A DNA stretch of 64,000 bases from CAIWHR01 sp963813415 (GTDB lineage Bacteria; Pseudomonadota; Gammaproteobacteria; Burkholderiales; Casimicrobiaceae). This document shows positions 33,442-43,782 of the stretch, in pieces. Every line of letters begins with the position of its first letter. Position 1 is the first letter of the stretch. The position numbers were made by a program, and so were the translations under genes. The stretch covers positions 62,001 to 126,000 of the forward strand of contig CAWEYW010000001.1 of the NCBI GenBank assembly GCA_963813415.1, written 5' to 3'. The notes beneath the pieces were generated by a model. It saw only the letters and a program-made list of their open reading frames with translations. It was not told the DNA's origin and did no database searches.

Positions 33442-34542
33442 TCATGGCGGGCTGTTTGACCCGAGAAACGTGCTCATCCGCGCGAGCTCGGCCTCGAGCT
33501 CGCGTCGGAACGTTCGATCCCTGGGCGGCGCGCCATCGACATAGCCGAGTCGTGCCACCAATCGGCCTTCGTCGACTGCGAGGTTGCCCCATCCGATCAC
33601 CTGATCCCGCCACAGCAGCGGCAGCGCATAGTAGCCGAGCTTCCGCCTCGCCGCGGGCGTGTAGGCCTCGAACCGGTAGGTCCAGCGCCAGAAGAGCTCG
33701 AAGCGCCGGCGGTCCCACACTACGGGATCGAACGGTGCGAGCAGTCGCACGTCGTCGCGTAATGCGGGCCGCCGGCCGGGCAGCTGCTCGTCGCCGGGCC
33801 AGAACCACTCGACGCCGTCGATGCGCGCGTGCGCAAGCCTTTGCCGGGCGCGCGCGAGGGCCGGTCCGATGTCGTCCGCGAGCTGCGGCGCCCCGTGCCG
33901 CAGTCGACGCGCCAGGCTGCCGAGGCTGGTACCGGGCAGCGGCGCGTACTTGTGCGCCACGAGGTCGAGGAGCGCATCGAGCCTGCGGCCGCGCGACGGC
34001 GGGTCGTCGGCCTGGGCCGCATGCTGCTGCACCGCGTACACGCGAACGCCGTTATCGCGGCGCGCCACCCGCAGCATGCCGCGGTAATGCATCCCCAGCA
34101 GCAGGTGCGTGCTCGCGTTGGACGAACCACCCCAGTAGTTCGTGACCTTCCCGTGCGCGAAATGCGCATCGATCTCGCGCGGGTGCGCCGTGCCGCGCTC
34201 GCGGACGTACTGCAGCACATCGCGCGCGCGGCGCATGGTGACGGCATCCCAGCGCTGCGCCGCAACGCGCGGATGCATCAGCGCCACGTGGGCGCGCGCC
34301 AGGAAGCCGTAGTTGACGAAGAAGTCCTCCTCGACCTGCAGCTTGGGGTAGCGGCGCTCGAGATCGCCCGCGCGATAGCCGGATACCCGGTGGCGCAGCG
34401 TAAGGTCCTGGGCTCGCGCAGGAGCACGGATCGGATCGGCCTGCACGAAGCCGAGCCGATCGATCGCCCGCGCCAGCGTGGTGGGGCGAAAGAGCGAACG
34501 AGCGATCGCGTAGCGTCGCAGCTCGTCGATGGACGGGTTCAC
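33442..34542 (-). CDS. Winged-helix DNA glycosylase-like protein (YcaQ/AlkZ family)
   Basis: The 366-residue protein matches the HTH_42/YcaQ family: RLGFVQADPIRAPARAQDLTLRHRV (the QxD region), DFFVNYGFLARAHVALMHPR, RGTAHPREIDAHF and the C-terminal LLAPFDPVVWDRRRFE. Bacterial YcaQ/AlkZ proteins excise alkylated or cross-linked bases. GTG 34542 is chosen as start because homology begins with VNPSIDELRRY; a TTG 34626 start would add an unrelated extension. Confidence 0.85.
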   Translation of the reverse strand: MNPSIDELRRYAIARSLFRPTTLARAIDRLGFVQADPIRAPARAQDLTLRHRVSGYRAGDLERRYPKLQVEEDFFVNYGFLARAHVALMHPRVAAQRWDAVTMRRARDVLQYVRERGTAHPREIDAHFAHGKVTNYWGGSSNASTHLLLGMHYRGMLRVARRDNGVRVYAVQQHAAQADDPPSRGRRLDALLDLVAHKYAPLPGTSLGSLARRLRHGAPQLADDIGPALARARQRLAHARIDGVEWFWPGDEQLPGRRPALRDDVRLLAPFDPVVWDRRRFELFWRWTYRFEAYTPAARRKLGYYALPLLWRDQVIGWGNLAVDEGRLVARLGYVDGAPPRDRTFRRELEAELARMSTFLGSNSPP

Positions 34543-34655
34543 GGAGTCTGCAGCATCATCGCGCGCCGGGTCGTCAGTGGCGTGGCGCCGGGCGCCGTGG
34601 TGCGCATCATAGTGGACCGGTGGCAACCGTGCAGCACCGCCCGCACCAATGCAAA

Positions 34656-34673
34656 GCGGCCCCGAAGGGCCGC
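34656..34673 (-). terminator. Terminator of the first crystallin/glycine-zipper gene
   Basis: GCGGCCC and GGGCCGC enclose a four-base loop; in the minus direction the loop reads TTCG, a very stable tetraloop, followed by TTTGC. It starts 22 bases past the stop and has a close counterpart after the paralogue. Confidence 0.75.
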
Positions 34674-34695
34674 CCGCATCGGACCTGCTGCAGTG

Positions 34696-35508
34696 TTACA
34701 TCCGCGGCTCGCCATTCCGGTTGACGGTGATCGTCGGGCCCGGAGGCGCGCTCATCTGCACACGGTGTTCCTGGCCGCGAAAGACGTACGTGACGTCCCA
34801 GTAGTCGGTCCGCGCCGGCCCCTGCACCGTCGTGCAACGCTGCACGTCGCGGCTGACCACCTGGCTGCCGCCACCGGGAACGTTGGCGCCGAGTGCCGCA
34901 CCGCCCACGGCACCGACCGCGGTGGCGACATCACGGCCGTGGCCGCCGCCAACCTGATGCCCGAGAATGCCGCCGATCACGGCACCCGCAATGGCACCCG
35001 GCACGTTGGCGCCATTCGGATCCTCACGCACCGCCTGCTCGCGCTCGATCCAGCAGCGCTGCTGGTTGGGCGCGGTGACCACGGCCCGCGCGCCGGTGAC
35101 GTTCGCCGTGAAGAGCCGCTCGCCGTGACGCGGGTAGTAATCGTAGCGTTCGGCGGCCACCGGCGGAGGCGCCTCGTACGCAGCACGATGCTCGCGCGGG
35201 ACCGGTCGCACGGACGAAATGTTGTTGCTCATGCCCATGGCCGCGAGCGATGGATACTGGCCCGGGCGCAGCACCACGCAACGGCCGCTGAAGCGGGCGT
35301 CCTCGCACACTTCCCAACGCCCGCGCTCGACGATGGCCGAGGATGCGCGATCGTTGAACCCCGACCGGTCGAAATTCCAGACCTGCCGATCGGCCGTAAA
35401 GGTGCGTCCGCGGAAGCCCTCGCGTTCATAGAAAGTCACCTGGGCCACAGCGTGCGTCGCCAGGACGAGTGCCGCCGTCCCCAGGACGGTCTTCATTGTC
35501 GTTCTCAT
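34696..35508 (-). CDS. Beta/gamma-crystallin + glycine-zipper 2TM envelope protein, copy 1
   Basis: The 270-residue protein has a signal peptide (ends near AVA, residue 22). Residues 23-97 form a beta/gamma-crystallin domain with two Greek keys (VTFYEREGFRG and CEDARFSGRCVVL). The middle has RCWIER. Residues about 163-205 form a glycine-zipper 2TM segment (GAVIGGILGHQVGGG). The end is SRDVQRC ... YVFRGQEHRVQM. A terminal DVTYVFRGQEH block is seen in SlyB/17-kDa-type proteins. ATG 35508 follows GGAGG; ATG 35496 is an alternative. It is a paralogue of 41595-42407. Confidence 0.85.
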   Translation of the reverse strand: MRTTMKTVLGTAALVLATHAVAQVTFYEREGFRGRTFTADRQVWNFDRSGFNDRASSAIVERGRWEVCEDARFSGRCVVLRPGQYPSLAAMGMSNNISSVRPVPREHRAAYEAPPPVAAERYDYYPRHGERLFTANVTGARAVVTAPNQQRCWIEREQAVREDPNGANVPGAIAGAVIGGILGHQVGGGHGRDVATAVGAVGGAALGANVPGGGSQVVSRDVQRCTTVQGPARTDYWDVTYVFRGQEHRVQMSAPPGPTITVNRNGEPRM

Positions 35509-35739
35509 CGTTCCTCCGGGTTGCGCTCCGTGAACCAGCACGGAAGTCGTAGCGCACCAACGCGCGCGATACGGTTCGGGTTGACGCACGACGATGCAAC
35601 GTCGCGTCGCCCGCAACCGACGCGCTGCGCGCGCACGGTACCATGGCGGCGGCTGCAGCCCCCGCGCTCTCCGGCTTCACGGCAGGCGAAAGACCCGGGC
35701 ATGGCAGCGGCCGCACAGCGTCAGCAAAGGGAGCCGCCG

Positions 35740-36504
35740 ATGAGCTGGAACCCGCAGCAGTACCTCAAGTTCGGCGGTGAGCGCCTGCGCCCCGCGCAGG
35801 ATCTCCTCGGTCGCATTCCATTGCGCGAGCCGCGCACCATCATCGACCTCGGCTGCGGGACAGGTACGGTCACGGCACTGCTGCATGCGCGGTGGCCGGA
35901 GGCGCGCATCATCGGGATCGACAACTCCATGGCCATGCTCGAGCGCGCGCGCGGCACGCTCCCTGGAGTCGAGTGGGAGGTTGCCGATCTTGCACGCTGG
36001 TCGGCGCGCGAACCGGTCGACCTGCTGGTGTCCAACGCCGCGCTTCACTGGCTCGACGACCATGCCACGCTGTTCCCGCGTCTCGTCGCGCAACTCGCTC
36101 CGGGTGGGGTGCTTGCGGTACAGATGCCCGCGCAGCACGACGCGCCTTCGCATCAGCTCGGCTACGCTCTGGCCGAGAGCCCGCGTTGGCGCGAGGCGCT
36201 GCGCGCTCTCGTGCGGCGCCAGCCGATCCTGGACGCCGACGCGTATTACGGCCTGTTGCGCCCGCATACGTCGGCGCTCGACCTGTGGTTCACCGAATAC
36301 ATTCAGGTCCTCGGCGGCGACAATCCCGTTGCGGAATTCACCAAGGGATCGTTCGTGGGTGTATGGCTGGCAGCCTTGCCTGTGTCTGATGCCGAAGCTT
36401 TCGAGCGCGACTACCGCGCGGCAATCGCCGACGCGTATCCGCGCCGTGCCGATGGGACGACGCTGTTTCCATTTCGCCGATTCTTCCTGGTCGCGCAGCG
36501 CTGA
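35740..36504 (+). CDS. tam: Trans-aconitate 2-methyltransferase-like protein
   Basis: The 254-residue SAM-dependent methyltransferase has motif I (IIDLGCGTGTVTALL), IIGIDNSMAML, and LVSNAALHWLDDHATLFPRL, followed by GGVLAVQMP, in the same layout as Tam. It methylates trans-aconitate, limiting its inhibition of the citric acid cycle. ATG 35740 is preceded by GGGAG and fits the family start MSWNPQQYLKF. A long upstream extension in the same frame is a shadow. Confidence 0.9.
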   Translation: MSWNPQQYLKFGGERLRPAQDLLGRIPLREPRTIIDLGCGTGTVTALLHARWPEARIIGIDNSMAMLERARGTLPGVEWEVADLARWSAREPVDLLVSNAALHWLDDHATLFPRLVAQLAPGGVLAVQMPAQHDAPSHQLGYALAESPRWREALRALVRRQPILDADAYYGLLRPHTSALDLWFTEYIQVLGGDNPVAEFTKGSFVGVWLAALPVSDAEAFERDYRAAIADAYPRRADGTTLFPFRRFFLVAQR

Positions 36505-36537
36505 CGCACGTCGCGCTGCCGCGGCCGCAGCGACCGA

Positions 36538-37818
36538 TCAGCCGCTGTCTCCTTTCGATGCGAGTGCGAGCGCGATGGAGTCGGCGATGCGAGTGGCGGT
36601 GTTCGGCGCATCGGTCAGTCCGAGATGACCATGCCCGACGGCGAGGAAGAGGCCGGGATGCACCGCGGTCTCGCCGATGACGGGCACCGAATCGGGCAGG
36701 CACGGCCGATGGCCCATCCACGTGGTCGCACCCATCGGGTCGAGCTCGGGAAACGTCTCGGTCGCAATGCGCGCCAGCAGTGCGCTGCGTCGCGGATTCG
36801 GCGGCGCGTCCAGTCCACCGATCTCCACCGTGCCGCCGACGCGCAGCCCCTCCTCCATTGGTGTGCAGAACACCTTCCGGTCGGCAAGCACGACGGTGCG
36901 CGTGACTGGCGCGGGGCCGCGGAACTGCACGTGGTAGCCGCGCTGCGATTCCAGCGCGAGCCGGATCCCCAGCGGATCGAGGAGCCGGCGCGACCACGCG
37001 CCGGCGGCGACGATTACCTGCGCAAACGTGTATCGCCCAGCGTCCGTTGCGATCCGCCACATGCCCCGTTCGAGTGGCGCCAACGAGCGCACCTCCGCCC
37101 GCTGCAGGTGTCCGCCGCGCTCGGCGAACGCCCGGGCAATGGCCTCCACGTAGCGCAATGGATCACGTACCGTGGCGTGATCGGCAAGGTACATGCCGAT
37201 CTGGTAGCGCTGCGCGATGGCCGGCTCGAGCGCCAGTACGGCGGCGCGGTCCAGGCGCTCGAATGCGTAGCCGCACTCGCGGCGCAACCGCCATCCCAGG
37301 TCGTCCTTGGCCAGCGCGGCAGCGTCGGGATAGAGATGCAGATGGCCCCGGCGAAGAATGAGATCCGGCACGCCCACCTCACGCGCCAGCGCGGCGTGGG
37401 CGTCGACGGCACCCGCATGCAGTGCCGCCAGTTCGCGCACCGCGCGGCGGACGCGCGCCGGACGCGATGACGCCACGAAGCGCAGCAGCCATGGCAGCGC
37501 CCGCGGCAGGTAGCCGAGCGGAAGATAGAGCGGACTTTCCGGATCGCGCAGCATGCCGGGCACCGACGCGAGCATCCCCGGCAACGCCAGCGGCGCCACG
37601 GACCCCGGGCTGATCGCCCCCGAGTTGCCGAAGCTGCAGCCATGGCCCGGCGCTTCGCGGTCGATCAGCGTGACCGCGACACCGCGCCTGCGCAATGCAT
37701 ACGCGATGCAGGTACCCACGATGCCGGCGCCAATCACAGCGACGGTTTCCGGACCGTGCCCGGCCGTCGGCGCTGGCGCACCGGTCATGGACGACTGCCC
37801 ATCACTGTCCCCGTTCAT
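36538..37818 (-). CDS. FAD-dependent D-amino-acid dehydrogenase-like oxidoreductase
   Basis: The 426-residue protein has the FAD motif VAVIGAGIVGTCIAYALRRRG near residue 25, the CSFGNSGAISPGSVAPL segment of DadA, and the C-terminal GHGHLGLTDAP. D-amino-acid dehydrogenases oxidise D-amino acids to oxoacids and pass electrons to the chain; they are membrane-associated without a transmembrane helix. Starts further upstream lack support, so MNGDSDGQSS is used. Convergent with the methyltransferase gene. Confidence 0.88.
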   Translation of the reverse strand: MNGDSDGQSSMTGAPAPTAGHGPETVAVIGAGIVGTCIAYALRRRGVAVTLIDREAPGHGCSFGNSGAISPGSVAPLALPGMLASVPGMLRDPESPLYLPLGYLPRALPWLLRFVASSRPARVRRAVRELAALHAGAVDAHAALAREVGVPDLILRRGHLHLYPDAAALAKDDLGWRLRRECGYAFERLDRAAVLALEPAIAQRYQIGMYLADHATVRDPLRYVEAIARAFAERGGHLQRAEVRSLAPLERGMWRIATDAGRYTFAQVIVAAGAWSRRLLDPLGIRLALESQRGYHVQFRGPAPVTRTVVLADRKVFCTPMEEGLRVGGTVEIGGLDAPPNPRRSALLARIATETFPELDPMGATTWMGHRPCLPDSVPVIGETAVHPGLFLAVGHGHLGLTDAPNTATRIADSIALALASKGDSG

Positions 37819-37942
37819 CGCTTCGCACTGTACTGCAGGGACGTCGCCCGAACATTGCCGATTTCTGCGATACCGTGACGACGCGCTGCCCGGGAGCCGC
37901 CCCGGATCGCCCATGCCGCCGCGGCGAAAACGCGGCGGCAAA

Positions 37943-37971
37943 AAAACGGCGGGAATACATCCCGCCGTTTT
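37943..37971. terminator. Bidirectional terminator
   Basis: AAAACGGCGGG and CCCGCCGTTTT are a perfect 11-bp stem with a 7-base loop and flanking A and T tracts. It ends the GlsB-like gene on the minus strand. Confidence 0.92.
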
Positions 37972-37989
37972 GTCGCTGCGCTACCCGAC

Positions 37990-38259
37990 TCAGCGCACGC
38001 TGTGGCGCCGGAACAGGTTGACGATGGCGAGCAGGATCACTGCGCCGAGGAAAGACACCACGAGACCCGCGAAGCTGAAGTCGCCGGAATTGATCGTGCC
38101 TGCTCCGAGCATGGGAGCGATGAGCCAGCCGCCCAGCATGGCGCCGACGATGCCGACGACGATGTTCAGCAGCGGTCCCTGCTCCGAGTCCGTCCGCATG
38201 AGCATGCTTGCCAGCCAGCCGATGATTCCCCCTACGACGATCCAGATCAGAAAGTTCAT
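37990..38259 (-). CDS. GlsB/YeaQ/YmgE family stress membrane protein
   Basis: The 89-residue protein has three hydrophobic helices and the family signature: IVVGGIIGWLASMLM, NIVVGIVGAMLGGWLIAP and FAGLVVSFLGAVILL. Inner membrane, general-stress protein of unknown mechanism. A perfect terminator follows at 37943-37971. Confidence 0.95.
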   Translation of the reverse strand: MNFLIWIVVGGIIGWLASMLMRTDSEQGPLLNIVVGIVGAMLGGWLIAPMLGAGTINSGDFSFAGLVVSFLGAVILLAIVNLFRRHSVR

Positions 38260-38454
38260 GGTGCTCTCCCGTGTATTGTTGAAAGTACCGCGCCGGGCGA
38301 TGTGACCGGCAGCGGTTGATGAGAAGTTACCACCCGCATCGCAGGGGTGCGGTCAGAAATACCTTACCCTGCGTGTAGGAGAAAGGCGCGACAGTTTGAC
38401 CGTCAACGCACACCCCGCGATGGCACAGCGAGCGATGTACGTTGCGTGCGCTGG

Positions 38455-38472
38455 GTCAGGCTGCAGCCTGAC
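38455..38472. repeat. 18-bp perfect palindrome
   Basis: GTCAGGCTGCAGCCTGAC is its own reverse complement. A half-site, GGCTGACGC, recurs at 38494-38502. It lies 68 bases past the class II aldolase stop and is not a terminator since no T tract follows. It could be a REP-like element or an operator. Confidence 0.5.
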
Positions 38473-38539
38473 GCGGAGATACGTGGGCAGCGTGAGGCTG
38501 ACGCGGACCCTGGACGTACACGCAGGTGCTCTCGTGCGA

Positions 38540-39250
38540 CTACAGCGCGCTGCCGAGCGGCTGGGTCGCGGCTACGGTGGCGTAATACTCCCACGCCCGC
38601 GCCACGATGGCGGCGACCAGCACGCTGCCGCCGCGCGCTTCCTCGCGGGTGAAGGTGCGCAGGCGCGCGCCATCGCCGCCGGTGGCCGCCAGCATGCGCA
38701 ACTGCAGGTCGGCGCTTTCCTCGAGAAAGCATGCGGCCACGGTCGCGGTGCGTACGTCGGCGGCGGCGGTGGTGATGCCATGGCCGCGCATCATGATGGC
38801 GAGCCCATTGCCCATGCACTGCGCGACGGCATCGCCCAGCTCGCGCGAGCGGATGAGCCCGATGCGCTCGTATTCCGGCACACCGTCGATGAACGCCACC
38901 GCCTGATTGTGGACGACGCGATGCGGCTCGCCGATCTGCGTGAGACCGATGCACGATGGCGGATGCGCGTGAACGACGGCACCGACGTCGGGACGTGCCG
39001 CGTAAAGACGGGCATGGATCCAGAACTCGGTGTTGGGCTGACCCTCGCCCGCGAGCACGCTCCCGTCCGTATCGATGACGAGGAGATTGTGCTCGTCTGC
39101 CAGGCCAGGGGACCGGCGCGTCGGAAAGATGAACCGGCTCGTGCCGGGAATGCGCGCGCTCGCGTGCCCGAAGGCATTGGACAGCCCTAAGCGCTCGAGG
39201 ATGTGATTGGCCACGACGACGTCGCGGCGCAGGTCCGATTCGCTGTTCAT
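38540..39250 (-). CDS. Class II aldolase/adducin family protein
   Basis: The 236-residue protein has the zinc-site VVHAHPPSCIGL and a third His in MRGHGITTAA; the catalytic acid is in NTEFWIHARLY. Fold as in fuculose-1-phosphate aldolase and ribulose-5-phosphate epimerase. The substrate is unclear; many such proteins decarboxylate or cleave hydroxyacids. It starts near the LolA-like gene's end (34 bases), which suggests co-transcription. Confidence 0.9.
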   Translation of the reverse strand: MNSESDLRRDVVVANHILERLGLSNAFGHASARIPGTSRFIFPTRRSPGLADEHNLLVIDTDGSVLAGEGQPNTEFWIHARLYAARPDVGAVVHAHPPSCIGLTQIGEPHRVVHNQAVAFIDGVPEYERIGLIRSRELGDAVAQCMGNGLAIMMRGHGITTAAADVRTATVAACFLEESADLQLRMLAATGGDGARLRTFTREEARGGSVLVAAIVARAWEYYATVAATQPLGSAL

Positions 39251-39284
39251 CGCAGGCTGTGGCGGATGATGCGGACCGGGGATG

Positions 39285-40070
39285 TCACCGAGCGACGGGT
39301 GGCGTGAACTCGATTCCGTCCAGCGGCACGTTGTAGTCGGTGGCCTCGATCACGAGGGTCTCGTCGTACTTGGGGTCACCGCGGGAAACCTGGATATGGA
39401 ATGGCACCTTCACCCCCTGCACGTCGCGGAAGTCGGAATACGTTTCGGTGCGGATCTGGTCGTATTCGGGCTCGCGCAGGCGCTCGATGCGGTGCGTCGT
39501 GCCGTTGATCCACACCTCGTAGGCGCGCCCTCCTTCCGGCGTGATCTCGATGACGTCGTAGGCAATGCCGTCCGCCGTGGTCGGTGCACCGTACTGGATC
39601 TTGGCGGTTTGGCGTTCCGGATACCAGAAAGCCAGACGGTCGCGATAGGCGGCGTTCGCTGCCAAGCGGAGGGTCACGGGATCGGTCTCGATCAGGGCCT
39701 TCTCGGTGCCCTGCTGCGACCAGGCGTTGATGCCGTCGTAACCCATCCACGCGCTGCTGCCCGCGACCTCGAGATGCATGCGCGAACGTCCGGTGACAAG
39801 CGATGCCCAGCGCTCGGCCCGGCCGGGCCGGCCGCCAGCCGTGATGCGCACGATGCTGTGTTGGGTGCGCAAAGCGTCCCACGCGGCGCCGCCCGTGGCC
39901 TGCTTGGCTTGCGCGAGCAGCGCCGCCGGATCGGGCCGCGGCGGCTGCGCGTCGGCCGCGTAGCCCCACGTCGGCAGGAGCCACGCGAGCACGAGGAGGA
40001 TCCATCCGCGTGGCCGACAGGTTCTGCCGGATGCCGTCGCGTAACGTCTGCTGTTCGATGCCCGATGCAT
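39285..40070 (-). CDS. LolA-like exported protein
   Basis: The 261-residue protein has a basic N-terminus and a hydrophobic segment (WILLVLAWLLPTWGYA), with cleavage near residue 38, then a beta-rich half-barrel: TQHSIVRITAGGRPGRAE, MHLEVAGSSAWMGYDG, AYEVWINGTTHRIERL and VKVPFHIQVS. It is LolA/LppX-like, binding a lipid or hydrophobic ligand in the periplasm; this is inferred from fold patterns. Its start lies just one base from the M20 peptidase stop, so the two are one transcript. Confidence 0.75.
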   Translation of the reverse strand: MHRASNSRRYATASGRTCRPRGWILLVLAWLLPTWGYAADAQPPRPDPAALLAQAKQATGGAAWDALRTQHSIVRITAGGRPGRAERWASLVTGRSRMHLEVAGSSAWMGYDGINAWSQQGTEKALIETDPVTLRLAANAAYRDRLAFWYPERQTAKIQYGAPTTADGIAYDVIEITPEGGRAYEVWINGTTHRIERLREPEYDQIRTETYSDFRDVQGVKVPFHIQVSRGDPKYDETLVIEATDYNVPLDGIEFTPPVAR

Positions 40071-40071
40071 G

Positions 40072-41469
<1,398 letters not shown>

Positions 41470-41553
41470 TGCGGCATTCACGGTCGGATCGACGAAGCGC
41501 ACATGATCGGGCCTCGCGCGACGCGAGGCAAGCGCGGCAGACGAAAACGAGAA

Positions 41554-41571
41554 GCGGCCCCGGAGGGCCAC
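41554..41571 (-). terminator. Terminator of the second crystallin/glycine-zipper gene
   Basis: GCGGCCC and GGGCCA form an imperfect stem around a four-base loop, in the same place and of nearly the same sequence as the terminator of the first copy. Confidence 0.6.
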
Positions 41572-41594
41572 CGTCGGACAACGTCGAGCGCGGA

Positions 41595-42407
41595 TCAGAC
41601 GCGCGGTTCGCCGTCCTGGTTCACCGTGATGGAGCGTCCGGGAGGCGTGCTCATCTGCACGTGATGCTCCTGCCCCCGGAAGAAATAGGTCACGTCGTAG
41701 TAATCCGGGCGATCATGCGGCACGCTTGCGCAGCGCTGCACGTCGCGCGAGGTCACCACGTTACCCTCGTCGCCGCGGCCGACGTTCGAACCCACGGCCG
41801 CCCCGCCGATGGCACCGGCTGCCGTCGCAACGTCATTGCCACGGCCGTTACCGATCTGGTGACCCAGAATGCCGCCGAGAACGCCACCGATGATCGCGCC
41901 GCCGACGTTCGGACCACCTCGGTCGTTCTGCACGACCTGCTGCTGCTCGACCCAGCAACGCTGCTCGGCCTGGCCCATGATCGCGCGCACGGAGGTCACG
42001 TCGGCCGTGTAGAGCCGCTCGTCGTTGTGCCTGTGCCACCGCTCCTGGTCCCCTGCGACGGCGTAACGCTGCCGGTCGTTGGAGCTCGTATGCGTGTTCG
42101 CCGGCCGCACCGAGGAGACCTGGTAGTTGAGACCCATGCGTGACAGCGACTCGTAACGCCCGGGCTGGAGCACCACGCAACGCCCGCTGAAGCGCGCGTC
42201 CTCGCACACTTCCCACGCGCCGTCCTGCACGACGGCGGACGCCGCGCGGTCATTGAAGCCGAAGCGCTCGAAGTTCGCGATCGGCCGGTCGGCATCGAAG
42301 GAGCGCCCACGGAAACCCTCGCGCTCGTAGAACGTGACCTGCGCCGCCGCCTGCGTGGCGACGATCAGGCCCGCAACGCCCAGCATCGTTTTCAATGTAT
42401 TGTTCAT
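41595..42407 (-). CDS. Beta/gamma-crystallin + glycine-zipper 2TM envelope protein, copy 2
   Basis: The 270-residue paralogue of 34696-35508 shares the layout: signal peptide, crystallin keys (VTFYEREGFRGRSF and CEDARFSGRCVVL), RCWVEQQQVV, a glycine zipper (GGVLGGILGHQIGNGR), SRDVQRC and YFFRGQEHHVQM. The two differ most in the 95-135 linker, where this copy is Asn/Ser/His-rich. GGAGGACAC precedes the ATG. A matching terminator follows, so the duplication probably included the flanks. Confidence 0.85.
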   Translation of the reverse strand: MNNTLKTMLGVAGLIVATQAAAQVTFYEREGFRGRSFDADRPIANFERFGFNDRAASAVVQDGAWEVCEDARFSGRCVVLQPGRYESLSRMGLNYQVSSVRPANTHTSSNDRQRYAVAGDQERWHRHNDERLYTADVTSVRAIMGQAEQRCWVEQQQVVQNDRGGPNVGGAIIGGVLGGILGHQIGNGRGNDVATAAGAIGGAAVGSNVGRGDEGNVVTSRDVQRCASVPHDRPDYYDVTYFFRGQEHHVQMSTPPGRSITVNQDGEPRV

Positions 42408-42616
42408 GTGTCCTCCGGAATGTGCGCAGCTCTAAACGCGGGACGTCCCCGCCAATATCAGTGCCTAACCTTAACGCGAGGCGTGGCGCGGCGTTGTCGG
42501 GAAATGCGTGCATCGTGTGTAGGCCGCGGACTAAACGGACGGAGTCGTATGATGCCGGGGCGGCCGAATGGGTAAATGTTGCACGTATGCGCGTTGGAAG
42601 CTGCGGAGGGAATACG

Positions 42617-43237
42617 ATGCTGATCGTCTGGGGAAGAGCGAACTCGGTCAATGTGCAAAAAGTGCTCTGGTGCTGCGCCGAGGCCGGCATTGCGCACGAG
42701 CGCCGCGATGCCGGCGGGCCCTTTGGCGTGGTGGATACCCCTGAATACCGGCGGATCAACCCCAACGGGCTCGTGCCGACCATCGACGACGACGGCTTCA
42801 CACTCTGGGAATCGAACGCGATCGTGCGCTACCTCGCGGGCCGCCATGCGCAAGGGACGCTCGTCCCCGCCGACGTGCACCGGCGTGCGCTCGCCGATCA
42901 GTGGATGGACTGGCAGGTTTCGACCTTCTGGCCGGCAATCCGGCCGCTGTTCCTCGGGTTGATCCGCACCCCCGCAGCGCAGCGCGATGCCATGGCGCTG
43001 GAAGCGTCGCGCGTGAAGACTGCCGGGGCTCTCGCGATCCTGGACGCGCATCTCCAGCAACACGCGTATGTCGCTGGCGACGCCTTCACGATGGGTGATA
43101 TTCCACTGGGTTGCGGCGTCTGGCGCTGGCTGGCGCTGCCGATCGAGCGGCCGGAGCTGCCGCATGTGGGGCGCTGGTTCGACGCACTCGGCACACGTGC
43201 GCACTTCCGCAGTATCGTGATGCAACCGCTGAGCTGA
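42617..43237 (+). CDS. Glutathione S-transferase
   Basis: The 206-residue GST has an N-terminal thioredoxin fold: MLIVWGRANSVNVQKVLW with a Ser nucleophile candidate, NPNGLVPTIDDDG with cis-Pro, and ESNAIVRYLA. The C-terminal domain is all-helical. A role in aromatic degradation (e.g. maleylpyruvate isomerase) is possible given the gentisate genes 15 kb away but is not shown. GGAGGG precedes the ATG. Confidence 0.9.
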   Translation: MLIVWGRANSVNVQKVLWCCAEAGIAHERRDAGGPFGVVDTPEYRRINPNGLVPTIDDDGFTLWESNAIVRYLAGRHAQGTLVPADVHRRALADQWMDWQVSTFWPAIRPLFLGLIRTPAAQRDAMALEASRVKTAGALAILDAHLQQHAYVAGDAFTMGDIPLGCGVWRWLALPIERPELPHVGRWFDALGTRAHFRSIVMQPLS

Positions 43238-43341
43238 AGCAGCACGACGGCACGCCCCGTCCGATCTTTGTAGCTGTTCGTGGCGCGCGGTCGCGGAACC
43301 CGGCCGCGCCGGGACCAACCGGAAAACGAAGGAGCATACGC

Positions 43342-43572
43342 ATGAACAGGCGTTGGACCATCGTAATCGCTGCAGCCGTCATCGGGTACGCCGTGCACGC
43401 GTTCGCGCAGGTGCGCGCCGACATGCGGCCCCCCGTCATGCCGATCACGAGCTCGTCGTCGAATGGCGTGTCGTTCGCCTGGTTCTACGACCCTGCGGAC
43501 CGGTCGGTCGTCGTCTGCCGCGCCGGTGCGACCGACGCCGTGGACTGCAAGGCACGCGCCACGCTGCCGTGA
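43342..43572 (+). CDS. Small exported protein
   Basis: The 76-residue protein has a signal peptide (MNRRWTIVIAAAVIGYAVHAFAQ) and a short mature part with two cysteines (VVVCRAG and VDCKA) that may pair. AAGGAG precedes the ATG. No family is recognised. Confidence 0.65.
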   Translation: MNRRWTIVIAAAVIGYAVHAFAQVRADMRPPVMPITSSSSNGVSFAWFYDPADRSVVVCRAGATDAVDCKARATLP

Positions 43573-43782
43573 ATGCATGGCCGCCTGCGGGGCGGGATCT
43601 GCTCCACCGATGACCCTGCATTCAGGGGCCATCCGCGGGAGCTCGTCGCCGACGATTACCAACGCCGGCAGGTAAGCGACGCATCCGAGCCCGGCGCCTG
43701 CCCCGTGCCATAATGCCGCGCCGATCGGCACCCTCGTTGCAGTGTCGTTGGCAGACGCTTCTCTTCCCGACGAGGTCGCACC

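Noticed and set aside
33829..35739. Long frame extension upstream of the methyltransferase ATG
   Set aside because: It is antisense to the YcaQ-like and crystallin genes, without domain features or a ribosome site; only the part from 35740 is real.
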